Below are positions 1 to 10,361 of a stretch of DNA of 64,000 nt, in pieces. The translations under genes and the position numbers were made by a program. Origin of the DNA: Sarcocystis neurona (taxonomy: Eukaryota; Apicomplexa; Conoidasida; Eucoccidiorida; Sarcocystidae). Under the pieces are notes generated by a model. The model made no database searches. It worked only from the letters and a program-made list of their open reading frames with translations, and was not told where the DNA came from. The stretch spans positions 933,449 through 997,448 of the forward strand of contig KL647302.1 in the NCBI GenBank assembly GCA_000727475.1, given 5' to 3'. Position 1 is the first letter of the stretch. Each line of letters opens with the position of its first letter.

Positions 1-402
1 ACTGATGCAGGAAGACAGGAAGATTCACTGGTGTGCCACAATCACCGGCGTGCGCAACTGTGTCAGATGCATATATATACATATATATATGTGTATACTT
101 AGGCGAAAAGGCAATTAGAAAGACTCACACCATTATATACGAGGAAGCAGCAGCGCAGGGCGGCCGACCTGACATATCTCTCTTGCCTCCTCGTCCTCTT
201 CTCTGTCCCTCTATGTATCTACACAGAGATATGTATACACGTATATGTATACTTGTGTTCTCCGCCCTTCCGGTGTGCATGTGTATATAAATATATGTGG
301 GCGGGAAGACAGAGGACTAGCGAGGAGCACACTAGGGGTGTGCTGTCGTGTGGAACAGGTAAGGTGATTAGGAAAGCAGGGACCCTGCGTCCTGAGACTT
401 GC

Positions 403-555
403 CTTGCGCCACAGGAAGAAGTCGTAGTAGGTGAAACGACCCTCCTTTTCCATCAAAGAAAGCAGCAGGTAGCGGTAGAATCGATGAAGCATCAGCTGCT
501 GCTTCTCCTCCTGCCGCTTCTCCACGTCGGTGACTCGCGCCAGCAGCTCGCTGGC
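403..555 (-). CDS. Single coding exon of an unidentified gene (continues beyond the window start)
   Basis: A 51-codon stretch reads as ordinary protein, with a charged helix (VEKRQEEKQQ) followed by an aromatic and leucine-rich part (FYRYLLLSL...FTYYDFFLW). On the minus strand it is bounded by an acceptor ending TGGCAG at its 5' side. At its 3' side is AAG followed by GCAAGT, the usual consensus of a GC-AG intron donor. Both ends are in phase 0. I do not recognise the family. It is probably an internal exon whose downstream exons lie outside the window. If the GC donor is not used, the frame runs on into microsatellite-like sequence. The exon call is moderately sure; function is unknown. Confidence 0.5.
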
Positions 556-989
556 CTGCCAGCCACCAGGACCCGCACACACCAGCACCTGTTCTCAGAT
601 GAGTACAGCGGCGTGTACGTTAATACCAGGGAGGCCGCACGTAGACCTGCATCTACAGAATGTCAGTCCACACAGATATCGTTAGCCGTCTCGTATACAG
701 ACTGCCCTCTCCATCACTTTCAGTCTCCTCTTTGTGTCTGTAGTTCACTCTCGCCGTCTCCCCCGCCACACATATACTAGTATGTGCATGTCTTATATAG
801 AGGTACGTCGGTGTCGAGAGACAGACACGCATATAATAGACGCAAAAGAGAAGACGAGCCGTCGCCTCGACGAGGATGCGCGAGACGGATAAAGAGAGGA
901 GCAGGCGCCTGCACACCTTGAGGTGCGCGCAGGTGAATAAGGAGGTAGAAACACAGAGAAGCTGGGATGGGGGAAGACAGCCAACCAAC

Positions 990-1200
990 CAGCTATGCGT
1001 AGGCGACGTAAGGGGCTTTTCTGCGTGTCTTTCTAGGACGGAAGAAGCCGCGAGTCGACCGCAGAGCTGATGCACTTCCGCAGCAGCACGCAAGCAACCA
1101 AGAAACACCTGCCTCGCGAGAGCTGCTGCAGCAGCAGACACGTGGCCCTGCCGCCAGCAGTGGCACACGGTCGTTCTTCTGACTCTCCCCTCCCCGAGAC
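990..1200 (-). CDS. Possible coding exon, weakly supported
   Basis: One minus-strand frame gives a helix-like peptide rich in Ala and Leu (VFLGCLRAAAEVHQLC) without repeat-driven bias. Splice sites are ambiguous and a second frame is also open. It could be an upstream exon of the gene whose exon lies at 403-555. The flanking parts (about 600-980 and 1250-2200) hold TA/TG microsatellites and no convincing exon. Confidence 0.25.
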
Positions 1201-1469
1201 CCAGGAGGGCAGCTTTCACGCACAGGAGTTGCGATGCTCGAGGGTCACACAAACAGCACTACGACGCCGCCTCCGTAGTCCTCTCTGCCTTCGCCGCCCC
1301 CAGGGCCGCTGAGACACGCCTGTCCCACACAAACGCACCTACCAGACAAACGCAGACGCAGATATATACGCGCGCATAGAGATACACGAGCGGGACAGAC
1401 AAGAAGACAGAGAAGGCTACAAGCACGCTATCGTCCAGTCACAGAAGGAAAACACTGCATTCCCCCTCA

Positions 1470-1700
1470 CAAAAGATGTACGAGTACATATATATACATA
1501 CGGATCTACGCAGAGAGAGAGTAGGCGACAGAGAGACACACAGACGGGGAGACGGACACATTACCGTAGATGACAAGAAATACAGTCCCCTACACATATA
1601 CATATATATATATATATATATACACGCACATATATATATGCGGATGTACGTAGAGAGAGGGAAAGGGACAGAGCGAGAGAACAAACACATATTACCTTCC
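1470..1700. repeat. TA/TG microsatellite and purine-rich (GAGA) tract
   Basis: Alternating TATATA runs around 1595-1640 are flanked by GAGAGA-type purine tracts. Similar mixed microsatellites recur throughout the first 50 kb, mostly in introns or between genes. Confidence 0.9.
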
Positions 1701-2212
1701 GTAGATGGATAGTAATAGATTTTCCTATTGGCATCCACAAGCGTCAAGAGAGAGGTGTGGACACGCACACAAGGGCGACTTCCCCCTGCCGCGTGTATGC
1801 CTCGATCGGCTGCGTAGAAAGAGACCTACTCACGCGTGCGCGCATCCGCAGGCAGCCGCGCATGCACAGGAATGCAGAAGACACACAGCGGTAGACGTCC
1901 TCCGCTGACACAGCAGCCCTACGAGGCAGACGGGGGTGCCTATTTTTTGCAGCCAAAAATCCGCGGGTCTCTGTGCAATGCGAACATGCGCCTTCTACAC
2001 ACAGAGAGAGCAGGCGAGGCATGCAAAAGAGGGTGAGCTCCGAGTATGCGGGGAGGCAGTCGTAGAGGAAGACAGGCAGAGAGAAAGGAGGAGACCTCCG
2101 TTTGGACGAAGGCGCACCAATTGGGAGAGGGACAGGGAAAGCGAAAGGAACACAGAAATACCCCAGTTCGGTTGAGTGTGTTATCAGTCGGCAGAGAGAA
2201 GGCCAGCATGTG

Positions 2213-5022
2213 TCAGAGAGCCGAAGTTACCGATCGTTCGAGAGCCCCAGCAGCCTGGAAGATGGACTGCAGGCGACCTGCGCCTGGAGCTGACGTCTCG
2301 TCAGCTGTCGCAGCGGTGCCTCTGCCTCTGGCGCCCCTGCGTGGACCGCTGCCTCCTGCGACAGGACTTCCCGGAGCTACGGCTCTTGCTGCCCTTTCCA
2401 TCGTCTGCTGCAGCTTCTGGAAGACTCCCCCTCCTGTCAGCCACTTCAGGCCTCGCTGCTGCTGCTGGTGCCACCCGCCGCCGCACGCACCCATTCCTGG
2501 CGGCAGGGACGGGTCCGCGCGCGTCCTCCCCCAGGGCCACTGCTGCCGCAGCGGCGACTGACGACCGCCTACTCTCTCTTGCTGCAGCTGCTGCAGCACA
2601 AGTCCGCGCGTCATCCTTCTGTTCTGCTGTTGCTGCTGTGACAGACGCTCATCGGTCGCTCTTCTCTCGTTCGTCTTCCTCTGGTGGTCCTTCTCCGCTT
2701 CCTGCTGCTGCAGCAACAACGCTCGCGTGCTGCCCTTTCTCCTAGCCTGCTGCACCCTCGCGTCCTGCAGCCGCACCGGTAGCTGTCGCTGCGCTGCCAC
2801 TTGCACCTCCAGCTGCCGCAGCAGCCGTAGCGTCGTCCGCTGCTGCTGCTGCCACCTGCAGCATGCTGCTCCGGGAAAGCTGACACCCAAAGAGTCGCCG
2901 CCAAGAGAAATAAAAGAGAAGCAACTCGCTCGGCCGTTTGCAAGATGCTCCCCTGGTATTGGCGCGTCTCCAACACGCTCCGCTGACGCTGCAGCCACGC
3001 ACCTCGACTCCCCTTGGTTCGCTCCTCCTGCTGCTACACTTGCAAACGTTCTTGCTGTGTCGCGTGATGCTGCTTCGGCTGCTGCTGGTCCTCCTCTGCT
3101 TGATTCTGCTGCGCCTCCTATTGCTGCTGCTCCTCCTCCTGCGAATCCTCCTGGTGCCGCTGCGGGCCCTCCACCTGCTGCTGCGGTTCCTCTGCCTCCT
3201 GCTGCGGATCCTCCTGCTGATGCTGGTCCATCTGCTAGACAAGCGCGAGATGTTGGCGTGGGTGGACTCGTTTGTATACTCGCTGCTTCAGTAGCTCTCT
3301 CAGGCCTGCCTACAGCGGCAGTTCCTGCTGACTCACCTGAACTTCGTGCAGCAGTCCTTGCTGTTTCTGCCGGCACTGTTCCAAGAGGTGCTTCACCTCG
3401 CCGTCGCACAAGCGTTGTTCCCACCGCTGCGTAAAGCAGCTGAGCCGCCGCCGCTGCTGCTCCCCTTGTGGGGTAATCTGTAGCAGCAGGGGCTCGTCGA
3501 AATCGCCTCCCTTCATATGATGGATGACACTCCTGTGTTGTTACCGCTGCATCACAGTGCGGCTGCGCCGCAGCTGCTGCTACCCAAGCACTGCTCAATT
3601 GACGTGGTGGACCTTCAGCAGACCCTGCTGCTCCTGCTTGTGGCGTTGCTGTCGCTGTCCCGTCCTCTGCTGTTGCAGGTGCCGCTGGGAGCGATGTCGC
3701 CGGTGCGTGTGTGACGACGAGTCCACTCCAGCGCTGCTGCCATTCGCATGCGGAAGCAGCTACGTAGAGCGGCGAAGTGGCGCTGCGCGTGTGGCTGCAG
3801 GCAGCCACGAAGGTAATATAACACTGGCGTTGCTGCTGCAGGAACCATTCCTGCTGCTGCTGGCCAACCGCCTCCCCCCAACAACGACGGCCTCCCGCGC
3901 CTTCTATCGTCCGGGCCTGTCCCAAGGACCGGGACGTGTCACTGCTGCTGCTGCTGCGGCTGTCAACCTCCTTGAGGCTGCTGCTGCTGCGCGTCTTCCC
4001 CTCCTCGCCACTGCTGCTCCTGCAGCGCTTCATACATCTGTCCTCGCGAGGGCACACCGCACCCCGCGGACTCGAAGCCGTCCCGCCGCCGGAAGAACAG
4101 ATGCTGCTGTTGCTGAAGCTCCTGAAGGAGGTCGAGGAGAAAGAGTTGCACCGGCACGAGCGGGTGCAGCAGCTTGCGTCGCCAGGAGCTAGCGACGATT
4201 CTGTCTGTGTCAGCAGTTTCAGGCCTCGGGCGCGTACCGACGTCTCCTCAGCCCGGCAGCTGCTTTGTTGTGCGAGGCTGCCTGCTGCTGCCTCAACATA
4301 TCCTTCTGCTGCTGCAACTGGAGCTGCACATGTTACGGCCCGCGCGACTGGCTCTAGGGTGGCCTGCGTCCCCCCCCGCCTGCCGTGAACACCGCTGCAA
4401 ACAGAGGCCGCTAATAGTCGTTGAACCAGCTGTTGCCACCAACGCCTGTGGAAATGCTGCTGCAGGGAGTGCTGCTGCAGCTGGGCAGAGTAAGCTGCCT
4501 CCTCGACTCGGCGTTGCTGGTGGTGCTGCACTCGCTGCCGCCGCCTAAGTTGAAGCGCCAGTGCAGCAGCACTCCCCACGCGGGGAGGTGGGACGCCTGC
4601 AGTTGCCATGTCTTGTGCTGCGACTGCGGCTGCTGCGGCCCTGTTCCTCCTCCTGACGGCAGCGGCTGCGCGCGGCAGCTGCGGAGTGGCACAGGGGACC
4701 TCTCTGTTCCGCTGCTGCGACCGTAGACTCTATGCAAGACATACCGGACGAGTGGCACGTGAGAAAGGTTGCTCCTCAGAGCTTCTCTACTGGCTTCGTA
4801 TACTTCGCCTCGCCGCTCCCGCTGCTGCGCACTTCCCTCGCGCTGCTGCTGCCACTGCCCTCTTTGCGCGTGTCTGCTACTGTTCTGGAACTCCCCCTGC
4901 GATTGCCGTTCCGGTCCTCCTGCTGCTGTCACCGCTGCTGCACCCACCCCACAATCGGACGCTGTACTTTGCAGCCCTGCAGTCGACCCGCGTTCTCCTA
5001 TATATGCTGCTGCGAGCAGCAT
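2213..5022 (-). CDS. Gln/Ala-rich protein gene, probably multi-exon
   Basis: The minus strand is coding across this stretch. One frame is open from an ATG at 4609 to a TGA at 2213 (798 codons). It includes clear protein such as RRRQRVQHHQQRRVEEAAYS near 4540 and a Gln/Arg-rich C-terminal part below 2870. Other segments look better in another frame: about 3980-4215 (LFLLDLLQELQQQQHLFFRR) and 3310-3516 (KHLLEQCRQKQQGLLHEVQ, leucine spacing of a coiled coil). The latter ends at an excellent donor (CAG then GTGAGT). An upstream exon (QRERRGEVYEASREALRSNL) lies about 4740-4950. So either one long exon or several exons joined across frames. Low-complexity Gln, Ala and Ser tracts come from CAG runs. 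No domain is recognised. Confidence 0.5.
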
Positions 5023-5060
5023 ATATATATATATATATATGTATACGTAGATATATACGC
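4999..5060. repeat. (TA)n/(TATG)n microsatellite
   Basis: A nearly pure TATATATA run within 5018-5060 probably lies in an intron or spacer between two minus-strand genes. Confidence 0.85.
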
Positions 5061-5149
5061 ACAGCTGCGAGGCACGGGCTCATAACCTGGTTCTCGCGTA
5101 ACAACCATCGCCAGCTAAGTGGTTACCTGCTTCTTCTGCAGGGGCCATT

Positions 5150-7060
5150 TATTATAAATGCGGTCGCAGAGCTTTCACTCTGGTGCAGGATGCCTCCTGC
5201 AGGGCCACGCCCGCAGCAGTAGATGCTCCGAAGCGTCTCATCAGACTGGCGACAACCTTCGCAGCAGCAGGAGCAGCATACGAGCGGCTCTCTGTTGCTG
5301 GTGTTCCGGCCCCTCCTCCCGCTGCTGTGGCTGTTGGTAACGCCGCACTTCTGCTGCCATGTGAGAACGCACGAATAAAGGATCTCCTCCCTGTGCACCG
5401 GGGGAGCTGGGACACTCCTCCTTTGGCGCGCTTGCTCCTGCGGCTGGCTCTCGAGGAAGCTGCTGCTGCTCCTGACGCTGACTCTGAGGCGCGGCCTCAC
5501 GCTGGTGCTGCTGCTGAGGTGGTGCTGCCACAGACTCGCTGAGGATATGCTCGTGCTGTATTGCTGCAGCTGCTGCTCGCTCTGGGCCGCTGATGCAGCT
5601 CCTGCGGACCTGTTGCTAGTGGGGCCTAGGCACCCTGATGCTCCTCGAGGTGCACCTTCCCTTTTCCTGTTACTGACGCTGCGAGACCGGTGGCTGCCCC
5701 GGGAGCCGGGCTGCTGCTTGACACTGCGAATACTGCCATGCGGTGCCGTGAGAGTCGCGCCGCCCGACTGTCCAACTCCGTCATTATCGGTGTCCGGTCT
5801 CAACCAGCAGCAGACTTACAGGCGCAGCTCGCCCTGGCGGTTTTGTTGGTGTTGCTGCATGCTTTCTTGCAACTAGCCGCTGCAGGAGCTGCGGCTGCAG
5901 CAGGAGCTGCTGCGGTTGCTGCTGCCTCTGCTCCTGCTGCTGCTTCTGCTCCTTTTTCCTATCCTTTTCGTCCAACGACTTCTACGATGATGCGACGGAG
6001 TTACAGGGACTCCGTGCGTGGCCTCGCACGTATGCAGCAGCCCACGACTTCGCGTGAAAGCGCGTCTGCGTACGGCACCATATAACCAAACCGGAGAGAA
6101 GGGAAGGCTGCGGCAGACCGCAGTCCCGGCAGCCACGAAGAGAGAGTGAAGCGCAGCACGTGCGGCGGCTGCAGCAAGGGCAACGGCTGGTCAGAGCTGC
6201 AAACCCAGCACCGCAGGCAGTCGCAGGGCCAGTAGGACAGGAAATCAAGCACGTTAAGATGTCCTGCTCTGTGCGACTGGGGAGGAGATCTGGGGAGCTG
6301 CTTTCACAGTCGTAACACAGGAGCAGTAACAGCAGAAGCAGCCACAGGGGCGAGCGGAGGGAGCCTGTTGGCGACAGCGGTGGCTGCAGAAGCCGCAGGG
6401 CTGCCACTCCTTGTGGCAGCAGCAACAGCGCGGGCAGTCTGTGCTGCCGCGGGGCAACTGCGCTGCCCTGCGAGCAACAGAACGCGACGCAGGCAGTCAC
6501 AGCGAAGACAGCAGCGGCAGCACGGAGCGCCACTCACACTGCACGACCAACAACGACAACGGCAGCAACAGTAGCAGCAGGACACCAGCAGCCGCAGCAA
6601 CAGCAGCGGTGCGCGCAGCAGACGCACCTGCGCGGGCATCGTCTGCATGCGCATAGAGGTACTCCCCAAAGGAAACAGTCGGTTCTTAATAGTAGCAGCA
6701 GGTTTGTTGCAAGCAGCAGCTGCTGGCACGACACATATATACGGAAGGCTTCCTTTGCATGTGCAGCAGCAGTACTGAACGTCGTTTTTCGGGCAGCAGC
6801 GGCACAAGAAAGGTTGCCATTCCGTCTTCTTTCCCGTGTTGTGCAGCTTTTGGACAGGTGACGGCGTGGCTGTGGTGGCGTCGTAGATCCCTTTTGATTT
6901 TGTCGCCTCTTTGAAAGACACAGGAACCCGTTTAATCGCTGTAGAAGCTGTGGCAGAGACCGCCTCCGAAACACGTATTCGCAGTGCCGCTAGTAGCTCC
7001 AGCAGCGCCGCAGCAGCAGCAACAGCAGCCGCACACTTCGTCCTCGCGCCTCTCCGCTTC
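5150..7060 (-). CDS. Cys-rich and Gln-rich protein gene, several exons resolved
   Basis: Two exons have convincing ends. Exon 6628-7060 starts after an acceptor ending CATACAG and ends CAG then GTGCGT. It carries an Ala/Leu helix, then a Cys cluster (CRCCPKNDVQYCCCTCKG) that could bind zinc. Exon 5820-5981 (54 codons, phase 0) runs from an acceptor ending CGTAG to a GTAAGT donor and encodes a Lys/Glu/Gln-rich helix (DEKDRKKEQKQQQEQRQQQ). Between them, about 6020-6275, a frame with a second Cys cluster (YWPCDCLRCWVC) looks coding. Further probable exons lie at 5150-5540 (Gln/Pro-rich, then an Ala-rich helix). Exon order is firm, but not all phases were joined. Family unknown; a zinc-binding role is only an inference. 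Confidence 0.5.
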
Positions 7061-7159
7061 CTGTATGTATGGAAGCGCTTTTCGCTGATGGTGGAGCGTT
7101 ATTTTCAACGAGGTCGGGCGCGCGAGGCCAAAAATTTCGAGCGGCAACAAAACGGTCAC

Positions 7160-7888
7160 GTCACACTGTCGTCGCTGTCAAAGGCCCTGCAACAGCTCGA
7201 CGCTGCGCGAGATTCTGTCCATGTGCTGCTGCTGCTGCTGCGGGTGCTGATAGAGCGTCTGTCCGAGTATCTGCTGCTGCTGTTATAATACGACCCCGTG
7301 CGTCGTCACAGCGGACACCGGAAGTCGGGAGGGGACTGCTGCTGTTGCGGCAACCTGCAGCAGTCACGCAGAAGTCTACGAATTCAGAAATCATGCGTCC
7401 AGCGTCATTTTCCTTGCTGCTGGTGCACCTGTTTCCTGGCCCTTGTCTGCTGCGTGTGCTGCTGCATCTCTCCGGCTGCTTACGTGCCACCGCTACGGCG
7501 TTGCTTGCTCTCTGCGGCGGTTGGTTCTCCACCTGTGTTGCTGCTGCTGCGCAGCTGATGCTCCATCTCGTCCTTCGTGGCTACGGTGGTGCTGCTGCTC
7601 TTCAGACGTGCGCAAACCACTGCTACCGCGGCTGAACTGTCGCACGGGCCTCTCTATGGCCCGGACGTCGTACCGCTGCAGCGCACAGGAGACCTGATAC
7701 CGGCAGCCACAGCAGCATCCAGGGGAGCTGCAGCAAAAAAATTTGTGCTTGAGGCCCAACAGCAGCAGCGCAGTTCTCTTCAGAAATTAGCCCTGCTGCG
7801 CACTTCACGACGAAGACAGCAACGGATGTGCTGGCAGGCACAGCTCAAACAGCCTGTAGCGCAGCTGCCGCAGTTGCTGCAGCAGTAG
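7160..7888. other. Coding on uncertain strand (Gln-, Ala- and Leu-rich)
   Basis: Both strands look coding. On the plus strand, 7577-7888 ends in a TAG after a Gln/Arg-rich helix (RSSLQKLALLRTSRRRQQR). On the minus strand, a frame at about 7500-7700 follows an acceptor ending GTATCAG and contains RYDVRAIERPVRQFSRGSS, and 7190-7290 reads QTLYQHPQQQQQHMDRIS. GCA/CTG runs make composition tests useless here, so I list the interval without choosing a gene. Confidence 0.35.
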
Positions 7889-8279
7889 GACCGTAGCAGC
7901 TCTGCGGAGGACCGCAGCTCGAGCAGCACCACCAACTCCGCGCACCAACAAACCTCCTGCCGCAGTCACCGGCAGCAGTTGCTGCTCTGCTTTCTCTGCC
8001 TACGAGACCGCCCGCGTATTTATTCATGTGTCGACCATGGGTGTAGTAGGCGTCGCGAAGCAGTCTCAGCATCAGGTGAGCTACGCTTCTTGATCCATCT
8101 CCCCTGTGCTGCCTGAACGCCCTGGGTGTGCGGGTGCTCTTCCTGCCGGTGGGGTTGCTGCTACCGCCTCGTTGCTCGTGGACCTCTTGCAGGAGTGACT
8201 GCTGCCAAGGCGCTCGCACTGCCCACCGCTGCTACGTCTTGATACTGCCTGGAAGCATCACGTGGAGTCACGTGAAACC

Positions 8280-8580
8280 TCGTCATGTTTCTTCAGGTCC
8301 CGCCGATGTGCACCGACTCTCGTTTCGTCTGTGTGTGGCTTCTGGTGTTGCCGCTGCTGCAGTTTTCGCTGCCGGTGTTGCTCCCCCTCCTGCTGCTGTT
8401 GCCGCCGCTACAGTTCGTGCTGCTGCTGTTCCAGGCGCTACTGTTGCTGTTCCTGCTGGTGCTGCTGCTTCTGTGGCACCTGCTGCTGTTGCAGCTCCTG
8501 CCGGTACCGTTGTTGCCGTTGCCGCTGCTGCTGTTGCTGCTGCTGCTGTTGCCTGCATCTGTCGTTGCTCCCGAAACTTT
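8280..8580. repeat. CTG/CAG triplet block open in most frames
   Basis: About 300 bases of near-continuous CTG, GTT and GCT triplets. On the plus strand it reads as poly-Leu or poly-Cys, on the minus strand as poly-Ala or poly-Gln. The minus Gln frame runs into non-repetitive peptide (HTDETRVGAHRRDLKKH) near 8280-8350, but two TAG codons interrupt it (see findings). Confidence 0.7.
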
Positions 8581-8879
8581 TAGCGCGTGCCTACGACGTC
8601 GTGAGCGGCTGCTGGTACTGCTGCTGCGGACGGTGCCGTTGTCCTCGCTGCTGATGCTGCATCTCTCCCTGCGCGGTCTCTCTGGCCGCCCTTCCGCGCT
8701 GTGCCGCTGTGGGGGCCCGGCTGGTCTCGTAGTTCACTGCTGGAGTTGCTGCCGGTCGGTTGCACACGGTCCTCTCTATATTTCAGTGTTGCCTATTCCT
8801 CTCTGCGTGTGAGGAGTCCCCAACCTCTCTCTGCTGTGATGCATCCCCCACTCGTGGCCTCTTCTCGGCCTTCTGTGTA

Positions 8880-9651
8880 TGTGTGGAAGTGTCCATATGT
8901 ACACATATACATATATATATGTGTATACATACGTTCATATACCTGAGTCGAATGCCCTAGCATGTAGACATCTATACATATATATATGTATATGTATAGA
9001 CAGATATATGGCGTTTCTGTATGCATACCGATCCACGTCTGTGAGGCCCGAATAGCTTCGTATGTAGCTTTATACAGAAGTATAGGTGGTATACATAAAC
9101 GAATATGTCTGTGTATATATATATATAGAGAGAGAGAGAAAAGAAGACATGAGTATATACACATGTATATATAGAGATTTACCTTTATCCCGGACGTGTG
9201 CATATATATGTGGCTGCGTGTATGCGTTGATTAGAAGATACAGGAAACGTGTATGTATGTGTGTATGTATATGTGTACATTTGTGGATGTTGTCTATCGC
9301 GGTACGCATCCTTTGCATGCAGAGAGATATGTGTGTATACGCACGTGTACATAGAGAGGAAAACAGACAGAGAGACTGGTGCGTATGTCCTTCTGAATAG
9401 ACGACGGGCATCTGTGCGGGTAGGTGTGACCGTCGACAGGAAGGCAGCAGCAGGTCACCTGCTGCCTGGCTGGGGCGCACGCTTCTCGGATAGGTGTTTC
9501 GCTGCTGGGGCACCTGCTGCTGCTGCTTCTTCATACGTGTTGCCCCTGTTTTGCCGTGCCAGGCGGCACACAGACAGGCCTGGCTTCCCTCTCTATTTAA
9601 CGAATGTAGCCGCATCCACGGCGCCCTTCAGGACGGTGCGCAGGTCTCACG

Positions 9652-9685
<34 letters not shown>

Positions 9686-10210
9686 TTTCTGTGTGTATGT
9701 ACATGTATATATGTGTGTGCGTATGTACAGAGAGACATGTGTGAAGTAGGTATAGAGAAAGTAAATCGATCGAGAGAAGGCAGCGACGATAGTGGTACGT
9801 ATACTCGTAACCGTCTATCTATCTATCTATATATATGTATATACGTTTTCATGTATGTATGTGCGCATACATATATATATATATATATACATACATACAT
9901 ACGTACGCGTGTGTGCGTATAGAGAGAGGGATAGGGATGTGTGCGTAAGTGTGTATATATGATCTGCATATGTATATATATATGTATATCTCTACATATA
10001 TATATATATGTGTATGTGTTTTTCCATGTGCATATCTATTTATGTGTACATATATATGTATACGCGCATGTATTTGTATACAGAGAGGGGGTGTGAATCT
10101 GTGCGTCAACGTGTATACCTGCAGGTACAGATATACGTGTTTATATATATATGCATATATGTATATATGTATCTGTCTCTTTTCCTCTCTCCGTACATAT
10201 AGATGATATA
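8880..10210. repeat. Microsatellite-rich spacer (TA/TG, (TG)n, TATC)
   Basis: Long TATATATG/TGTATAC arrays, a pure (TG)n run near 9655-9683 and TATC repeats near 9815 fill most of this interval. Between about 9400 and 9640 there is some complex sequence, but no supported exon. Confidence 0.85.
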
Positions 10211-10361
10211 CGTTTGCCCCGTGTCTACAACCTGTACGTCTCTAGTATCCTCCTCGTGCCGGCGACTTCTGTAGAGCGCGTCGCTATGCAGTGGGTCAGA
10301 GGAGGCTCTGCGTGGATTTTTGTGGCTGCGAGACTGCCGCTGCTGTGTGTGGCGACTGCAG

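Noticed and set aside
6911..7288. Plus-strand ORF of 125 codons with a convincing helix
   Set aside because: It runs opposite to the minus-strand exon 6628-7060, which has agreeing splice sites and phase, and it ends in a CTG-derived poly-Leu.
8285..8812. Leu-rich plus-strand ORF looking like a multi-pass membrane protein
   Set aside because: It is the complement of a CAG run; poly-Leu from CTG triplets is the expected shadow, and no non-repeat part supports it.
9655..10210. ORFs rich in Tyr, Ile, Cys and His across TA/TG repeats
   Set aside because: Typical translations of TATATG/TGTATAC microsatellites; many similar ORFs occur in introns throughout the window.
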